Positions 9,197 to 18,329 are shown, numbered from the stretch's first letter. The stretch: DNA of 64,000 nt from JBEBSD01 sp040394475 (GCA_040394475.1 JBEBSD010000001.1:147793-211792), one strand, 5' to 3'. Notes: generated from the sequence alone by a model not told the origin. A program made the numbers and translations.

Positions 9197-9543
9197 AGCT
9201 GACCGTTAAAAAATCAACTGCTTCTCCCCGATCGATCGGAATCGGAAAGAGGCATAAGTGTTCCCTCCATGTGTATGGGTTATCCTCACCAACTCAGGGT
9301 GGTGTGTCTATAAGCGGGCTGCCCTGTTTGCATGCAGATAAGATTTAACCAGTAAAGAACGTTTTATGAATGTATTACTCATATTCCGGTCTACATTGTT
9401 GAAAAGTAAAGAAAAAAGTGTTAAATTCATAGATTAGACCGGATTGTATGGAAAAAGGTTGGAATTTCTGTGAGGTATCGGAGAAAAAACGATGCGGATC
9501 CGATAAAGTCTTTTCAGAAGATATCGATTCATGAACTAAATTC
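9197..9543. other. Divergent intergenic region with a CCGATCGATCGG palindrome
   Basis: About 350 bp without a convincing gene, between the leftward TonB operon and the rightward DUF4290-murA pair. A 12-bp perfect palindrome lies at 9228-9239, about 30 bp in front of the leftward operon's first ATG, and could be an operator. The remainder is AT-rich. I see no match to TAnnTTTG on the leftward strand, and one on the rightward strand at the far end (9548-9555). Confidence 0.4.
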
Positions 9544-10284
9544 TTGTTAATTTTGCCGCCTAGCTTAAATAAATTATACTTGAAAGAATACGGTAGTAAC
9601 GTACAAAAACTCGCCGATCATATCAAAACCATTAAGGATCGGGATAAGCGTACACTTTACGCGCACATACTGGTGGAGCTTATGCGCCAGATTCACCCTA
9701 ACATGAAAGACAATCAGGATTATACCAACAAGCTTTGGGACGATCTGTACATCATGTCGGGTTTTGAACTGGACGTTGACAGCCCTTATCCGGCGCCGTC
9801 CAAAGATGCATTGGGAAAAAAACCGCTGAAGGTAGGGTACAACCAGCACGGGCTGGACTATCGCCATTACGGCAGAAATCTTGAGCTCCTGGTGGAGAAA
9901 GCCACGCAGGCAGAAGATCCCGATGATCGCCTGGCCTTTGTTTCGTACCTGTACAAGCTCATGCGCTCATTTTACAGTACCTGGAATAAAGACAATCCGG
10001 ACGATGTGGTGTTGCTGGAACAGCTGGAGAAGCTTTCCAAGGGCAGACTGCACGAGGAACTGAAGTATATCCGGGAAAACGGACCGATAGAGTCTTCACC
10101 CAAGGACCGCAATACCGGGCCTGACAGAAACCGGAGCGGGCAGATTACCGGCTACCAGTCTCAAATCAATGTGGTTACACCCCCTGACCGGTTTAATTCC
10201 TACGCCACCGGGAACCAGAACCGCAAATACCAGCACAATAATAAATTCGGGAACAACCGTAACCGCAACCGTAAAAACAAATAA
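9544..10284 (+). CDS. DUF4290 family protein
   Basis: Conserved Bacteroidota protein of unknown function, up to 246 aa. The core EYGSNVQKLADHIKTIKDR and the later MRSFYSTWNKDNPDD are typical of DUF4290. The C-terminal 60 residues are low-complexity, rich in Asn, Arg and Lys, suggesting an RNA-binding or disordered tail. The start is uncertain because there is no ATG in frame: the frame closes at a TGA at 9532 and offers TTG at 9544, 9553 and 9580. The -7 element at 9548-9555 argues for the TTG at 9580 (first residues MKEYGSN). Family resemblance just before that point (NKLYL) argues for an earlier start. It precedes murA by 49 bp on the same strand, an arrangement common in the phylum. Confidence 0.85.
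   Translation: MLILPPSLNKLYLKEYGSNVQKLADHIKTIKDRDKRTLYAHILVELMRQIHPNMKDNQDYTNKLWDDLYIMSGFELDVDSPYPAPSKDALGKKPLKVGYNQHGLDYRHYGRNLELLVEKATQAEDPDDRLAFVSYLYKLMRSFYSTWNKDNPDDVVLLEQLEKLSKGRLHEELKYIRENGPIESSPKDRNTGPDRNRSGQITGYQSQINVVTPPDRFNSYATGNQNRKYQHNNKFGNNRNRNRKNK
9548..9555 (+). promoter_or_regulatory. Bacteroidota -7 element (TAATTTTG) for the DUF4290-murA unit
   Basis: Exact match to the TAnnTTTG -7 consensus of Bacteroidota housekeeping promoters. No good TTG/TTTG -33 box is visible 17-23 bp upstream. Transcription would begin near 9562, inside the longest open frame of the DUF4290 gene, which bears on the choice of its start codon. Confidence 0.5.
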
Positions 10285-10333
10285 TCATTCGCCTGCCCGT
10301 CTTTCCCGGCGGCGCATCTAATACATTTCGTTT

Positions 10334-11641
10334 ATGGCCTCCTTCAAAATCATTGGAGACAAGCGCCTGAAAGGTGAAATCTTTCCTCAGGGCGCTAAGA
10401 ATGAAGCTTTGCAAATACTGTGCGCAGTGCTGCTGACAAGCGAGCCGGTAACCATTCATAATATTCCCGACATCCGTGATGTCAATCAGCTGATCAAGCT
10501 GTTGGAAGATATGGGGGTTCGCCGGAGCCGCCTGAGTGATTCGTCTGTGCAGTTCCAGGCGGATAACGTGGATATGGATTACCTGGAAACGGCGCATTTC
10601 CGCGAAAAAGCCGCCGCCCTCCGTGGGTCGGTCATGCTGCTGGGCCCGTTGCTGGCTCGTTTCAGAAAGGGAAGTATACCACGCCCGGGAGGCGATAAAA
10701 TTGGCCGCAGAAGGCTGGATACGCACTTTATAGGATTTGAGAAATTAGGGGCTCACTTCACCTATGAAGGGGATGAAGGCGGCTTTTTCAAAGTGAGTAC
10801 CACCGGGCTGAAGGGGGCTTATATGCTGCTCGACGAAGCTTCTGTGACCGGTACGGCTAATATTGTAATGGCTGCGGTGATGGCCGAGGGAACTACGACC
10901 ATCTATAATGCTGCCTGTGAACCCTATTTACAGCAGCTGTGTACGATGCTGAACCGGATGGGCGCCCGGATTTCGGGAGTCGGATCCAATTTGCTCACGA
11001 TTGAAGGAGTCGGATCGCTGCGGGGAACCGAACACACCATGCTTCCGGATATGATCGAAATCGGGAGCTTCATCGGACTCGCCGCCATGACACAGTCCGA
11101 AATTACCATTAAAAACTGCCAGGTTGCAAAGCTGGGGATTATTCCGGAGGTTTTCGGACGGTTGGGAATCCGGATGGAGTTCCGCGGAGATGATATTTAT
11201 GTGCCGGCCCAGGAACATTACCAGATCGCGTCGTTTCTGGACGGATCGACGATGACGGTATCGGATGCCCCCTGGCCCGGGTTTACACCGGATTTGCTCA
11301 GTATCGTGCTGGTGACGGCCATACAGGCGCAGGGAACGGTGCTGATTCATCAGAAGATGTTCGAAAGCCGCTTGTTTTTCGTCGACAAACTCATCGACAT
11401 GGGGGCGCAGATCATCCTTTGTGATCCGCATCGGGCTACGGTGATCGGGCTTAACCGGACTTCCCAGTTGCGCGGTATCCGCATGACTTCTCCGGATATC
11501 CGCGCAGGGGTGGCACTGCTGATTGCAGCGTTATCGGCCCGTGGTGTGAGCGTAATCGATAATGTGGAACAGATCGACCGCGGATACCAGTTCATCGACA
11601 CGCGTCTCAATGCTCTCGGAGCAGAAATTGAACGGGTATAA
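10334..11641 (+). CDS. murA: UDP-N-acetylglucosamine 1-carboxyvinyltransferase MurA
   Basis: 435-aa cytoplasmic enzyme that transfers enolpyruvate from PEP to UDP-GlcNAc, the first committed step of peptidoglycan synthesis. Full length for the family, with the EPSP-synthase fold and the N-terminal KNEALQILCAVLLTSEPVTI. The position of the usual catalytic Cys (Cys115 in E. coli) is Asp121 here, in PRPGGDKIGRRRLDTH. Asp is tolerated in MurA from Mycobacterium and Chlamydia and prevents fosfomycin alkylation, so intrinsic fosfomycin insensitivity of the target is expected. The ATG at 10334 follows DUF4290 by 49 bp. It is probably co-transcribed with it. Confidence 0.97.
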   Translation: MASFKIIGDKRLKGEIFPQGAKNEALQILCAVLLTSEPVTIHNIPDIRDVNQLIKLLEDMGVRRSRLSDSSVQFQADNVDMDYLETAHFREKAAALRGSVMLLGPLLARFRKGSIPRPGGDKIGRRRLDTHFIGFEKLGAHFTYEGDEGGFFKVSTTGLKGAYMLLDEASVTGTANIVMAAVMAEGTTTIYNAACEPYLQQLCTMLNRMGARISGVGSNLLTIEGVGSLRGTEHTMLPDMIEIGSFIGLAAMTQSEITIKNCQVAKLGIIPEVFGRLGIRMEFRGDDIYVPAQEHYQIASFLDGSTMTVSDAPWPGFTPDLLSIVLVTAIQAQGTVLIHQKMFESRLFFVDKLIDMGAQIILCDPHRATVIGLNRTSQLRGIRMTSPDIRAGVALLIAALSARGVSVIDNVEQIDRGYQFIDTRLNALGAEIERV

Positions 11642-11646
11642 CCGGA

Positions 11647-12495
11647 TCAGCGCCCTTTGTAAACGCAGGAGGCGTTGTCGGAGCTGACAAAATAGGACTT
11701 GTAGTTTTCGGCCCGGGGATCTGTGCAGCCTTCCAGGTTCAGGATTTCCACCTTCCGGAATTCCACCGGATGGCTTTCACTCTGGAGCGAAATACTTCCC
11801 CGGCTCAGCAGCTTCCCGTCTACCTTCAGAGCGGCGTCATGACCACTCACGGATCCTCCCCCCACCTGCGGTTTGTTGTAGGCCAGTACGAGTTCTCCAT
11901 TGGCAAAATGCTGAATGAGGGAATCGCCCAGGACCAGGATTTCCGCGCGTACCCACTGATCACCCGCGTAGGTTTGCGACGTAGAATTGATGCAATGGGC
12001 CGTTACAAGTTTGCCGTCCATTTCAACATTGGTTCCAGGGGTGCATAAATTACAGGTGGTCCTTTTTTTGTCATTCCCTCCCAGCAGCTGTACTTCAATT
12101 GATATCGGAAAATCCTGCCCTTTTCCCATGCTTGCCGCAGGCTGCCCGTGGATCATCACCCCGCTGTTGCGCCAGGCCCATCCTTCTCCGCCGGGAGCTT
12201 GTTCCCCGACAAACCGGTATTCCACCACCAGCCGGTAGTAGCTGTAATCCTTTTTGTAGAAAATGTGCCCGTACTGCTGTTTGAAGTCTTCGTACTGGTC
12301 ATAGCGGACAACCATCTTCCCGTCTTCCACCCGGAAGGTGTTGAGGTAGTTGTCGTTCAGCTCCCGCCCACGGATTTTAATATCCCACCCGTCCAGGTTT
12401 TCACCGTTAAAAAGAGGCTCCCAGACTTCGGCGTCTTGCTGACCGAAACCCAGCGTCGCCAGGAGTGTAAAAATAACCAACAGGCAGTAGTTCAT
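11647..12495 (-). CDS. Secreted DUF1080 (3-keto-disaccharide hydrolase type) protein
   Basis: 282-aa exported protein with a short signal peptide ending near GFGQQ. The DUF1080 concanavalin-like fold is recognisable: EPLFNGENLDGWDIKIRGRE at the start, WRNSGVMIHGQP in the middle, and SRGSISLQSESHPVEFRKVEI near the end. Members of this fold include 3-keto-glycoside hydrolases and laminin-G-like sugar-binding proteins, so a glycan role is likely while the exact reaction is not shown. The C-terminal tail after EILNLEGCTDPRAENYKSYF carries two Cys residues and resembles a small extracellular add-on. It converges on murA with a 5-bp gap. Confidence 0.9.
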   Translation of the reverse strand: MNYCLLVIFTLLATLGFGQQDAEVWEPLFNGENLDGWDIKIRGRELNDNYLNTFRVEDGKMVVRYDQYEDFKQQYGHIFYKKDYSYYRLVVEYRFVGEQAPGGEGWAWRNSGVMIHGQPAASMGKGQDFPISIEVQLLGGNDKKRTTCNLCTPGTNVEMDGKLVTAHCINSTSQTYAGDQWVRAEILVLGDSLIQHFANGELVLAYNKPQVGGGSVSGHDAALKVDGKLLSRGSISLQSESHPVEFRKVEILNLEGCTDPRAENYKSYFVSSDNASCVYKGR

Positions 12496-12541
12496 AGCGA
12501 AGAAATGAAAAGACGAAAAAGCGAAAATACAAAAACCCCGG

Positions 12542-13006
12542 TTACAGCTTCAATTCGGTAGTGGATTTAATTTCTCCCATTACAAACTGGCTTTGGGTGC
12601 TGCCGATAATGTTCTCCAGGGATCCCAGTTTTTCCATCAGGAAATTCTGGTACTCCGGCATGTCTTCTACTACCACCTTGAGGAGGAAGTCATAATCCCC
12701 CGAAATGTTCAGGCATTCCAGTACTTCCGGATACCCGGAAATTGCCTGTACGAAACGTTCTCCCATAGCCCGTGAATGTTCCTTCAGGGCAATATTACAG
12801 ATGACCATCAGTTTCTTGCCTACCTTTTCTCTGTCTACAAGTGCCACGTATTTCTTGATAATCCCTTCCTTTTCCAGCTTTCGGACGCGTTCGTATACCG
12901 GGGTGTAGGATAAATTAATCATTTCCGAAAGTTCCCTGGTTTTTAAGGTAGCATTTTGTTGCAATAAACGGAGAATAGACCGGTCGGTATCGTCCAGAGT
13001 CGCCAT
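12542..13006 (-). CDS. Lrp/AsnC family transcriptional regulator
   Basis: 154-aa DNA-binding regulator, starting at the ATG at 13006 (MATLDDTDRSILRLLQQNA). An upstream extension to 13165 would add a hydrophobic, non-family N-terminus and is rejected. The winged helix-turn-helix occupies residues 1-60 (LSEMINLSYTPVYERVRKLE), followed by a RAM/AsnC ligand-binding domain (about 65-150, CLNISGDYDFLLKVVVED). Such proteins form octamers and sense amino acids. It is divergent from metH across 332 bp, so control of metH or of amino-acid metabolism is plausible but inferred from position. Confidence 0.93.
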   Translation of the reverse strand: MATLDDTDRSILRLLQQNATLKTRELSEMINLSYTPVYERVRKLEKEGIIKKYVALVDREKVGKKLMVICNIALKEHSRAMGERFVQAISGYPEVLECLNISGDYDFLLKVVVEDMPEYQNFLMEKLGSLENIIGSTQSQFVMGEIKSTTELKL

Positions 13007-13130
13007 AGATAGTATTTGGAATAAGGTTGGATTTTTGTCTCGATTGAAGATTATGATTGGAACAAACCGGATAATATTAGATAAAAAAACTAATAATTTC
13101 AAAAAAGACAAATGGAATGTTGTAACTATG

Positions 13131-13338
13131 TAATTTTGCCCCTGTACGGCAGCTCCTCCGGGCACTGGGCAAAGGGGCAGTATGGGTCAAAAAAGCAGCT
13201 CCAATCCCTCTTCCGGCGGAACGGACCAGGGGATGTATCCATCGGGATGCAAAAGGAAATATAGCGAAAATTTCGGGAATAACCAACCCGTACTGTAAAT
13301 TGGAAACTTGTCAGAAGCGTGAACAGCGCACGTAATAT
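13131..13338 (+). promoter_or_regulatory. metH promoter -7 element and long structured leader
   Basis: TAATTTTG at 13131-13138 matches the Bacteroidota -7 element exactly and would start transcription near 13145, leaving a leader of about 190 nt before the metH ATG. The leader is GC-rich with two related segments (GCAGCTCC near 13149 and again near 13196). metH leaders often hold cobalamin or SAM riboswitches, but I could not fit the conserved cobalamin box or SAM-I core, so no riboswitch is called. Confidence 0.4.
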
Positions 13339-16300
13339 ATGGAAAGTATCAGGCAGTTGTTAAAGGACCGTATCCTGGTTTTGGATGGTGCTATGGGAAC
13401 AATGATCCAGCAGTACCAGCTGCAGGACGAAGATTACCGCGGAGAGCGTTTTAAGGATTGGCCTCAGGACGTGAAAGGGAACAATGATTTGCTTTCGATC
13501 ACACGACCCGATATCATCAGGGAAATTCATGCCGCTTATTTTGAGGCAGGGGCGGATATTGCCGAAACCAATTCCTTCTCAGGGACCGCTATCGCCATGG
13601 CAGATTACGGGATGGAGGAACTGGTGTATGAACTGAATTTCGAATCGGCCCGGATTGCACGGGAGGTGGCCGATGAATTCACGGTGCGCGAACCGCAAAA
13701 GCCGCGATTCGTGGCCGGTTCCATGGGGCCCACCAACCGGACGGCCTCCTTGTCTCCGGATGTCAATAATCCGGGATTCAGGGCGATTACCTTCGATCAG
13801 CTGGTGGAAGCCTATTACGAACAGGTGCGGGGATTGACCGACGGCGGGGCAGACTTGCTGCTGGTGGAAACAATCTTTGATACGCTGAATGCCAAGGCGG
13901 CTTTGTTTGCAATTGATCTCTTTTTTGAAGATGCCCGGAAGGGCATCATAACGCCGCTACCTTCCTGGAAATGGAACGGGAAGGAGGCGCTTCCGATCAT
14001 GGTTTCCGGGACCATTACAGACGCTTCCGGAAGGACGCTTTCGGGGCAAACCACGGAAGCGTTCCTTACATCCGTCTCCCACCTGCCGCTGTTGTCGGTA
14101 GGGCTGAATTGTGCCCTGGGAGCGGACCTGATGCGGCCTTATATCCAGATCCTCGCTGCTAAATCTCCTTATCCGACCTCGGCCCACCCCAACGCAGGAC
14201 TGCCGAACGAAATGGGGGAGTACGATGAATCTCCCGAGCAGATGGGGGCGACTATTGAAGGATTCCTGAAAGAGGGGCTGTTGAATATCATCGGCGGGTG
14301 CTGCGGCACCACACCGGCGCACATCCGGGTTATTGCGGACCTGGCCGGGCGTTACAAGGTGCGGGAGCTGCCTCCCGGCGTACATGACATGAGGCTGTCG
14401 GGCCTGGAACCGGTAGCCATTAACGAGCTGTCCAATTTCGTCAATATCGGTGAACGCTGTAATGTGACGGGATCTAAGAAGTTTGCCCGTCTGGTCCGGG
14501 AAGGAAAATATGAGGAGGCGCTGAGCATTGCACGCGACCAGGTGGAAAACGGGGCGCAGGTATTGGATATTAACCTGGATGAGGGGATGATCGACGGGGT
14601 AGAGGCCATGAGGACTTTTGTCAACCTGATTGCCGCTGAACCGGATATTTCCAAAGTACCGCTGATGATTGATTCCTCGAAATGGGAAGTGATCGAATCC
14701 GGACTGAAATGTGTACAGGGAAAATCGATCGTGAACTCGATCTCCCTGAAAGAGGGGGAGGCTAAATTTATGGAGTTGGCGCGGACGGTACTGCGGTACG
14801 GTGCGGCGGTAGTCGTGATGGCATTTGATGAGGAAGGACAGGCGGACAACTATGAGCGGCGGATCGAAATCTGTGAAAGGGCGTACCGGATTTTGGTCGA
14901 TAAAGTAGGTTTTCCACCGGAGGACATCATTTTTGACCCCAATATTCTTACCGTGGCTACGGGCATGGAGGAGCACAATAATTATGCGGTTGATTTTATC
15001 AGGGCCGTCCGGTGGATCAAGGAACATTTACCTTATGTAAAAGTGTCGGGGGGAGTCTCCAATGTCTCCTTCAGCTTCCGGGGGAACGAGCCGGTCAGGG
15101 AAGCGATCCATACAGCCTTTTTGTACCATGCGGTCGGGGCAGGGCTGGATATGGGGATTGTCAATGCGGGGCAAATCGGTATTTATGATGAAATTCCGAA
15201 GGAAACGCTCGTGTTGGTAGAAGATGTTTTGCTGAACCGTCGCCCGGATGCAACCGAGCGCCTGGTGACCTTTGCCGAGACGGTCAAGGGAAAAGGAAAA
15301 TCCCAGTCCGGCCCCGACCTGAGCTGGCGCCAGCTCCCGGTGAAGGAGCGGATTGCACAGGCCCTGGTAAAAGGGAATGCCGATTATATTGAGGAAGATG
15401 CAGAGGAATGCAGACTCCTGGTCGACCGGCCGCTGGATGTGATCGAAGGCCCCCTGATGGATGGCATGAGTATTGTCGGAGACCTGTTCGGGGCGGGTAA
15501 AATGTTTTTACCCCAGGTGGTGAAATCGGCCAGGGTTATGAAAAAGGCAGTTGCCTACCTGCAACCCTTCATTGAAGCCGAAAAACAGGACGGAATAACG
15601 ACTGTCGGGAAAGTACTGATGGCGACGGTGAAGGGGGATGTCCATGATATCGGGAAAAACATCGTGGGAGTAGTACTCGGCTGTAATAATTATGAGATTG
15701 TAGACCTGGGGGTGATGGTCCCCACGGATAAAATCCTGCGTATCGCCCGGGAAGAAAACGTGGATATTATCGGGCTGTCCGGCCTGATAACCCCTTCGCT
15801 GGATGAGATGGTGGGAGTGGCCAAGGAAATGGAACGTCAGGGCTTCCAAACGCCGTTGCTGATCGGAGGGGCAACTACTTCCCGTATCCATACCGCTGTG
15901 AAAATCGATCCGCATTATTCAGGGCCGGTGATCCATGTGCTCGATGCTTCCCGGTCGGTTCCGGTAGCAGGCCGGCTGCTCCAGAGTGAGGAAAGTAAAA
16001 CAACGGTCTTAAGTGAGTTCAAGGCAGAGTATGCCAGGCTGAGAGAGGACCATGCCCGGAGAAAGACGGAAAAGGCGCAGCTGTCCCTGGCGGATTCAAG
16101 AGCGAATAAGGCAATGATCGACTGGGAATCGTTCGTGCCGGTACAACCAACTTTCCTGGGGGTGCGGCGATTTGAGAACTATGACCTGGCAGCAATTGCA
16201 GCATACATTGACTGGACTCCTTTTTTCCAGACCTGGCAGCTCCATGGGAAATACCCCAAAATATTTGAAGACGAACTGGTCGGGGACGAAGCCAGAAAGC

Positions 16301-17106
16301 TCTTTAACGATGCACAGGCGATGCTTAGGGAACTGATTGCAACCCAGGCGTTGGGAGCAAATGCCGTCATTGGTTTCTGGCCGGCCCGTTCGGACACGGA
16401 TGACCTGATCCTTTACAGGCATTCGGAATCGGTACAGGAGGTGGTGTGTGAAAAGCATGGTACCCATCGCCAGGTGACGTATGCGGTTGAAAACGAATCC
16501 TTTGCCCGGTTGCACCACCTGCGCCAGCAAAATCAGAAGGCTCCGGGACTCCCCAACTATTGCCTGTCTGATTTTATTGCACCGGTAGGCGGACAACCCG
16601 ATTACATTGGCGGATTTGCCGTGACGGCAGGGATAGGGATCGAAAAATTACTGGAAAAATACGAAAGGGACCACGACGACTATAGCAGTATCATGGTGAA
16701 ATCGTTGGCGGACCGCCTGGCCGAAGCCTTTGCCGAACTGATGCACGAACGGGTCCGGAAGGAATTCTGGGGCTATGCAGGAGCAGAGGATTTGAGTAAT
16801 GAAGAACTGATCAGGGAAGCCTATAAGGGCATTCGCCCGGCCCCGGGATACCCGGCCTGTCCCGACCACACGGAAAAACGAACGCTCTTTGACCTGCTGC
16901 ATGCAGAGAAATCTGATATTGTCCTGACCGACAGCTATGCCATGTACCCGGCCAGCTCTGTAAGCGGCTGGTATTTTGCCCATCCGGAAAGCCGCTATTT
17001 CCCGGTCGGAAAAATCCGGAAGGACCAGGTGGAAGACTACGCAGCACGCAAAGGGATGTCGGTAGACGATACGGAACGCTGGCTCGCTCCTTTGTTGGGC
17101 TATTGA
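13339..17106 (+). CDS. metH: Cobalamin-dependent methionine synthase
   Basis: 1255-aa cytoplasmic enzyme that moves a methyl group from methyl-tetrahydrofolate to homocysteine through methylcobalamin. All four modules are present. The homocysteine domain (1-330) has zinc ligands Cys258 (GLNCALG), Cys321 and Cys322 (GGCCGTTPAH). The pterin domain spans about 350-640 (NIGERCNVTGSKKFARL). The cobalamin cap and binding domain spans about 660-900, with the axial His769 in GDVHDIGKNIVG. The AdoMet reactivation domain spans about 930-1240, including RPAPGYPACPDH. The length equals that of E. coli MetH, so nothing is missing. Activity needs cobalamin, made or imported elsewhere. It is divergent from an Lrp regulator. 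Confidence 0.98.
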   Translation: MESIRQLLKDRILVLDGAMGTMIQQYQLQDEDYRGERFKDWPQDVKGNNDLLSITRPDIIREIHAAYFEAGADIAETNSFSGTAIAMADYGMEELVYELNFESARIAREVADEFTVREPQKPRFVAGSMGPTNRTASLSPDVNNPGFRAITFDQLVEAYYEQVRGLTDGGADLLLVETIFDTLNAKAALFAIDLFFEDARKGIITPLPSWKWNGKEALPIMVSGTITDASGRTLSGQTTEAFLTSVSHLPLLSVGLNCALGADLMRPYIQILAAKSPYPTSAHPNAGLPNEMGEYDESPEQMGATIEGFLKEGLLNIIGGCCGTTPAHIRVIADLAGRYKVRELPPGVHDMRLSGLEPVAINELSNFVNIGERCNVTGSKKFARLVREGKYEEALSIARDQVENGAQVLDINLDEGMIDGVEAMRTFVNLIAAEPDISKVPLMIDSSKWEVIESGLKCVQGKSIVNSISLKEGEAKFMELARTVLRYGAAVVVMAFDEEGQADNYERRIEICERAYRILVDKVGFPPEDIIFDPNILTVATGMEEHNNYAVDFIRAVRWIKEHLPYVKVSGGVSNVSFSFRGNEPVREAIHTAFLYHAVGAGLDMGIVNAGQIGIYDEIPKETLVLVEDVLLNRRPDATERLVTFAETVKGKGKSQSGPDLSWRQLPVKERIAQALVKGNADYIEEDAEECRLLVDRPLDVIEGPLMDGMSIVGDLFGAGKMFLPQVVKSARVMKKAVAYLQPFIEAEKQDGITTVGKVLMATVKGDVHDIGKNIVGVVLGCNNYEIVDLGVMVPTDKILRIAREENVDIIGLSGLITPSLDEMVGVAKEMERQGFQTPLLIGGATTSRIHTAVKIDPHYSGPVIHVLDASRSVPVAGRLLQSEESKTTVLSEFKAEYARLREDHARRKTEKAQLSLADSRANKAMIDWESFVPVQPTFLGVRRFENYDLAAIAAYIDWTPFFQTWQLHGKYPKIFEDELVGDEARKLFNDAQAMLRELIATQALGANAVIGFWPARSDTDDLILYRHSESVQEVVCEKHGTHRQVTYAVENESFARLHHLRQQNQKAPGLPNYCLSDFIAPVGGQPDYIGGFAVTAGIGIEKLLEKYERDHDDYSSIMVKSLADRLAEAFAELMHERVRKEFWGYAGAEDLSNEELIREAYKGIRPAPGYPACPDHTEKRTLFDLLHAEKSDIVLTDSYAMYPASSVSGWYFAHPESRYFPVGKIRKDQVEDYAARKGMSVDDTERWLAPLLGY

Positions 17107-17119
17107 AGGTGGCCCATGC

Positions 17120-17240
17120 GATGAGCGAGCGGAGCGCACTGCTGTCAGCCATCGGCTATCAGCTGTCAGCAAATACGATGGGTGGATGGGTGAGCGGAGT
17201 CGAACACAGGAGCCGAACCCAGTAAGCTGAGCCAGGGAGC
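17120..17240. repeat. Composite intergenic repeat (heptamer-like and 38-bp modules)
   Basis: Intergenic stretch after metH. It contains degenerate ATCAGC/GTCAGC heptamer-like repeats followed by a copy of a module (about 17170-17210, ACGATGGGTGGATGGGTGAG... then GAGTCGAACACAGGAGC) that recurs at 34192, 35019 (inverted) and 57245. It is noncoding by composition. Function unknown. Confidence 0.75.
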
Positions 17241-17317
17241 ATCATGATGACTTCAAATACCGGAGAAAATGATCCGGTGTAACGCAGGATTTTCAGGATA
17301 ACCGGATTCCGCGACTT

Positions 17318-18319
17318 TTAGAAGACGCACCGGAAACCAAGGTTATTGCTGCCGCTCGTAACTTCTCCTTTTCCGCGGCTGCCGGCCTTGTACCGGATGC
17401 AGTATTGATCACTGCACAAGAATGAGCCGCCCCGCTGAACCCGTTTGACGAGACCGGGTTCATCCGGATCATAGCTGTCGGAAGGGCCTTTGGGATTGTG
17501 ACGCTCGCTTTTGACGTAATAATCAGGACGGTAGAGGTCGGCGCACCATTCCCATACATTCCCTTCCATATCATACAGGCCATAGCCATTCGGAGCAAAG
17601 GATTTTACAGGAGAAGTGCTCGCGTAACCATCTTCCAGCAGGTTGTGATGCGGAAAATCACCTTGAAAAATATTGGCGGCCCACTGGTTGCCGGGTTTTA
17701 ATTCCGAACCCCAGTAGTAGCGTTGGTTTCCCTGACTGCCCTGAGCGGCAAATTCCCATTCGGCTTCGGTAGGCAGCCGTTTGCCCGCCCATCGGGCATA
17801 CGCGGCTGCATCCTCGTAGCAAACATGCACAACCGGGTGGTTTTCCCTGCCATCAAGGTTACTGGAGGGGCCTTCCGGATAGTTCCAGCTGGCTCCGGAT
17901 ACATAGGTCCACCACTGTAAAGGATTGTCCAGGGCGACCGGCTGGGAGGGTGGAGTGAATACCGCCGAGCCCGGCACCAGTTTGTCGGGCGGGACTCCCG
18001 GATAATCGGCAGGATTGAGGGGGCGTTCCGCTATGGTTTTGTACCCGGTTGCTGCTACAAAAGCGGCAAATTGTGCATTCGTCACTTCGGTGGCATCCAT
18101 CCAGAAGCCGGTAACGGTTACTTCATGAACAGGCCGGGCATCCGTGAATTCGTCGTTGCCCATCAGGAATGTTCCGCCCGGAATGTAAACCATCCCGGCA
18201 GTGTCGGCTTTAACAGTAGTAGTAGTGACCTCGGCCTCTTCCTGGTTTTGCGGGGTAGACTGGCAGCCGCTGATCCAGAGCAGGCAGGCGCAAGCTAGCA
18301 GTGAGGTAATTGTTTTCAT
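17318..18319 (-). CDS. Formylglycine-generating enzyme family lipoprotein (SUMF1/FGE)
   Basis: 333-aa protein with a lipoprotein signal (LLWISGCQS, lipid anchor at Cys19) and one FGE-sulfatase domain from about residue 42 (MVYIPGGTFLMGNDEF) to the end (NLGFRCVF). FGEs oxidise a Cys in sulfatases to formylglycine. Both redox-active cysteines of the authentic enzymes are present with the correct spacing (Cys302 and Cys307 in RGGSFLCSDQYCIRYK, corresponding to human Cys336 and Cys341), so this is a candidate active enzyme rather than a degenerate paralogue. The lipid anchor puts it outside the cytoplasm, where exported sulfatases fold. No sulfatase is encoded in the window. Flanked on both sides by intergenic repeats. 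Confidence 0.92.
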   Translation of the reverse strand: MKTITSLLACACLLWISGCQSTPQNQEEAEVTTTTVKADTAGMVYIPGGTFLMGNDEFTDARPVHEVTVTGFWMDATEVTNAQFAAFVAATGYKTIAERPLNPADYPGVPPDKLVPGSAVFTPPSQPVALDNPLQWWTYVSGASWNYPEGPSSNLDGRENHPVVHVCYEDAAAYARWAGKRLPTEAEWEFAAQGSQGNQRYYWGSELKPGNQWAANIFQGDFPHHNLLEDGYASTSPVKSFAPNGYGLYDMEGNVWEWCADLYRPDYYVKSERHNPKGPSDSYDPDEPGLVKRVQRGGSFLCSDQYCIRYKAGSRGKGEVTSGSNNLGFRCVF

Positions 18320-18329
18320 TTGTATAAAA

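Noticed and set aside
13007..13165. N-terminal extension of the Lrp regulator
   Set aside because: The added residues are not family-like. The family start MATLDDTDR at 13006 is intact, and the extension would cross the metH promoter region.
13141..13338. Cobalamin riboswitch upstream of metH
   Set aside because: A GGGCACTGGGC segment looked promising, but the surrounding conserved box and pairing could not be placed on either strand. Left as an unassigned leader.
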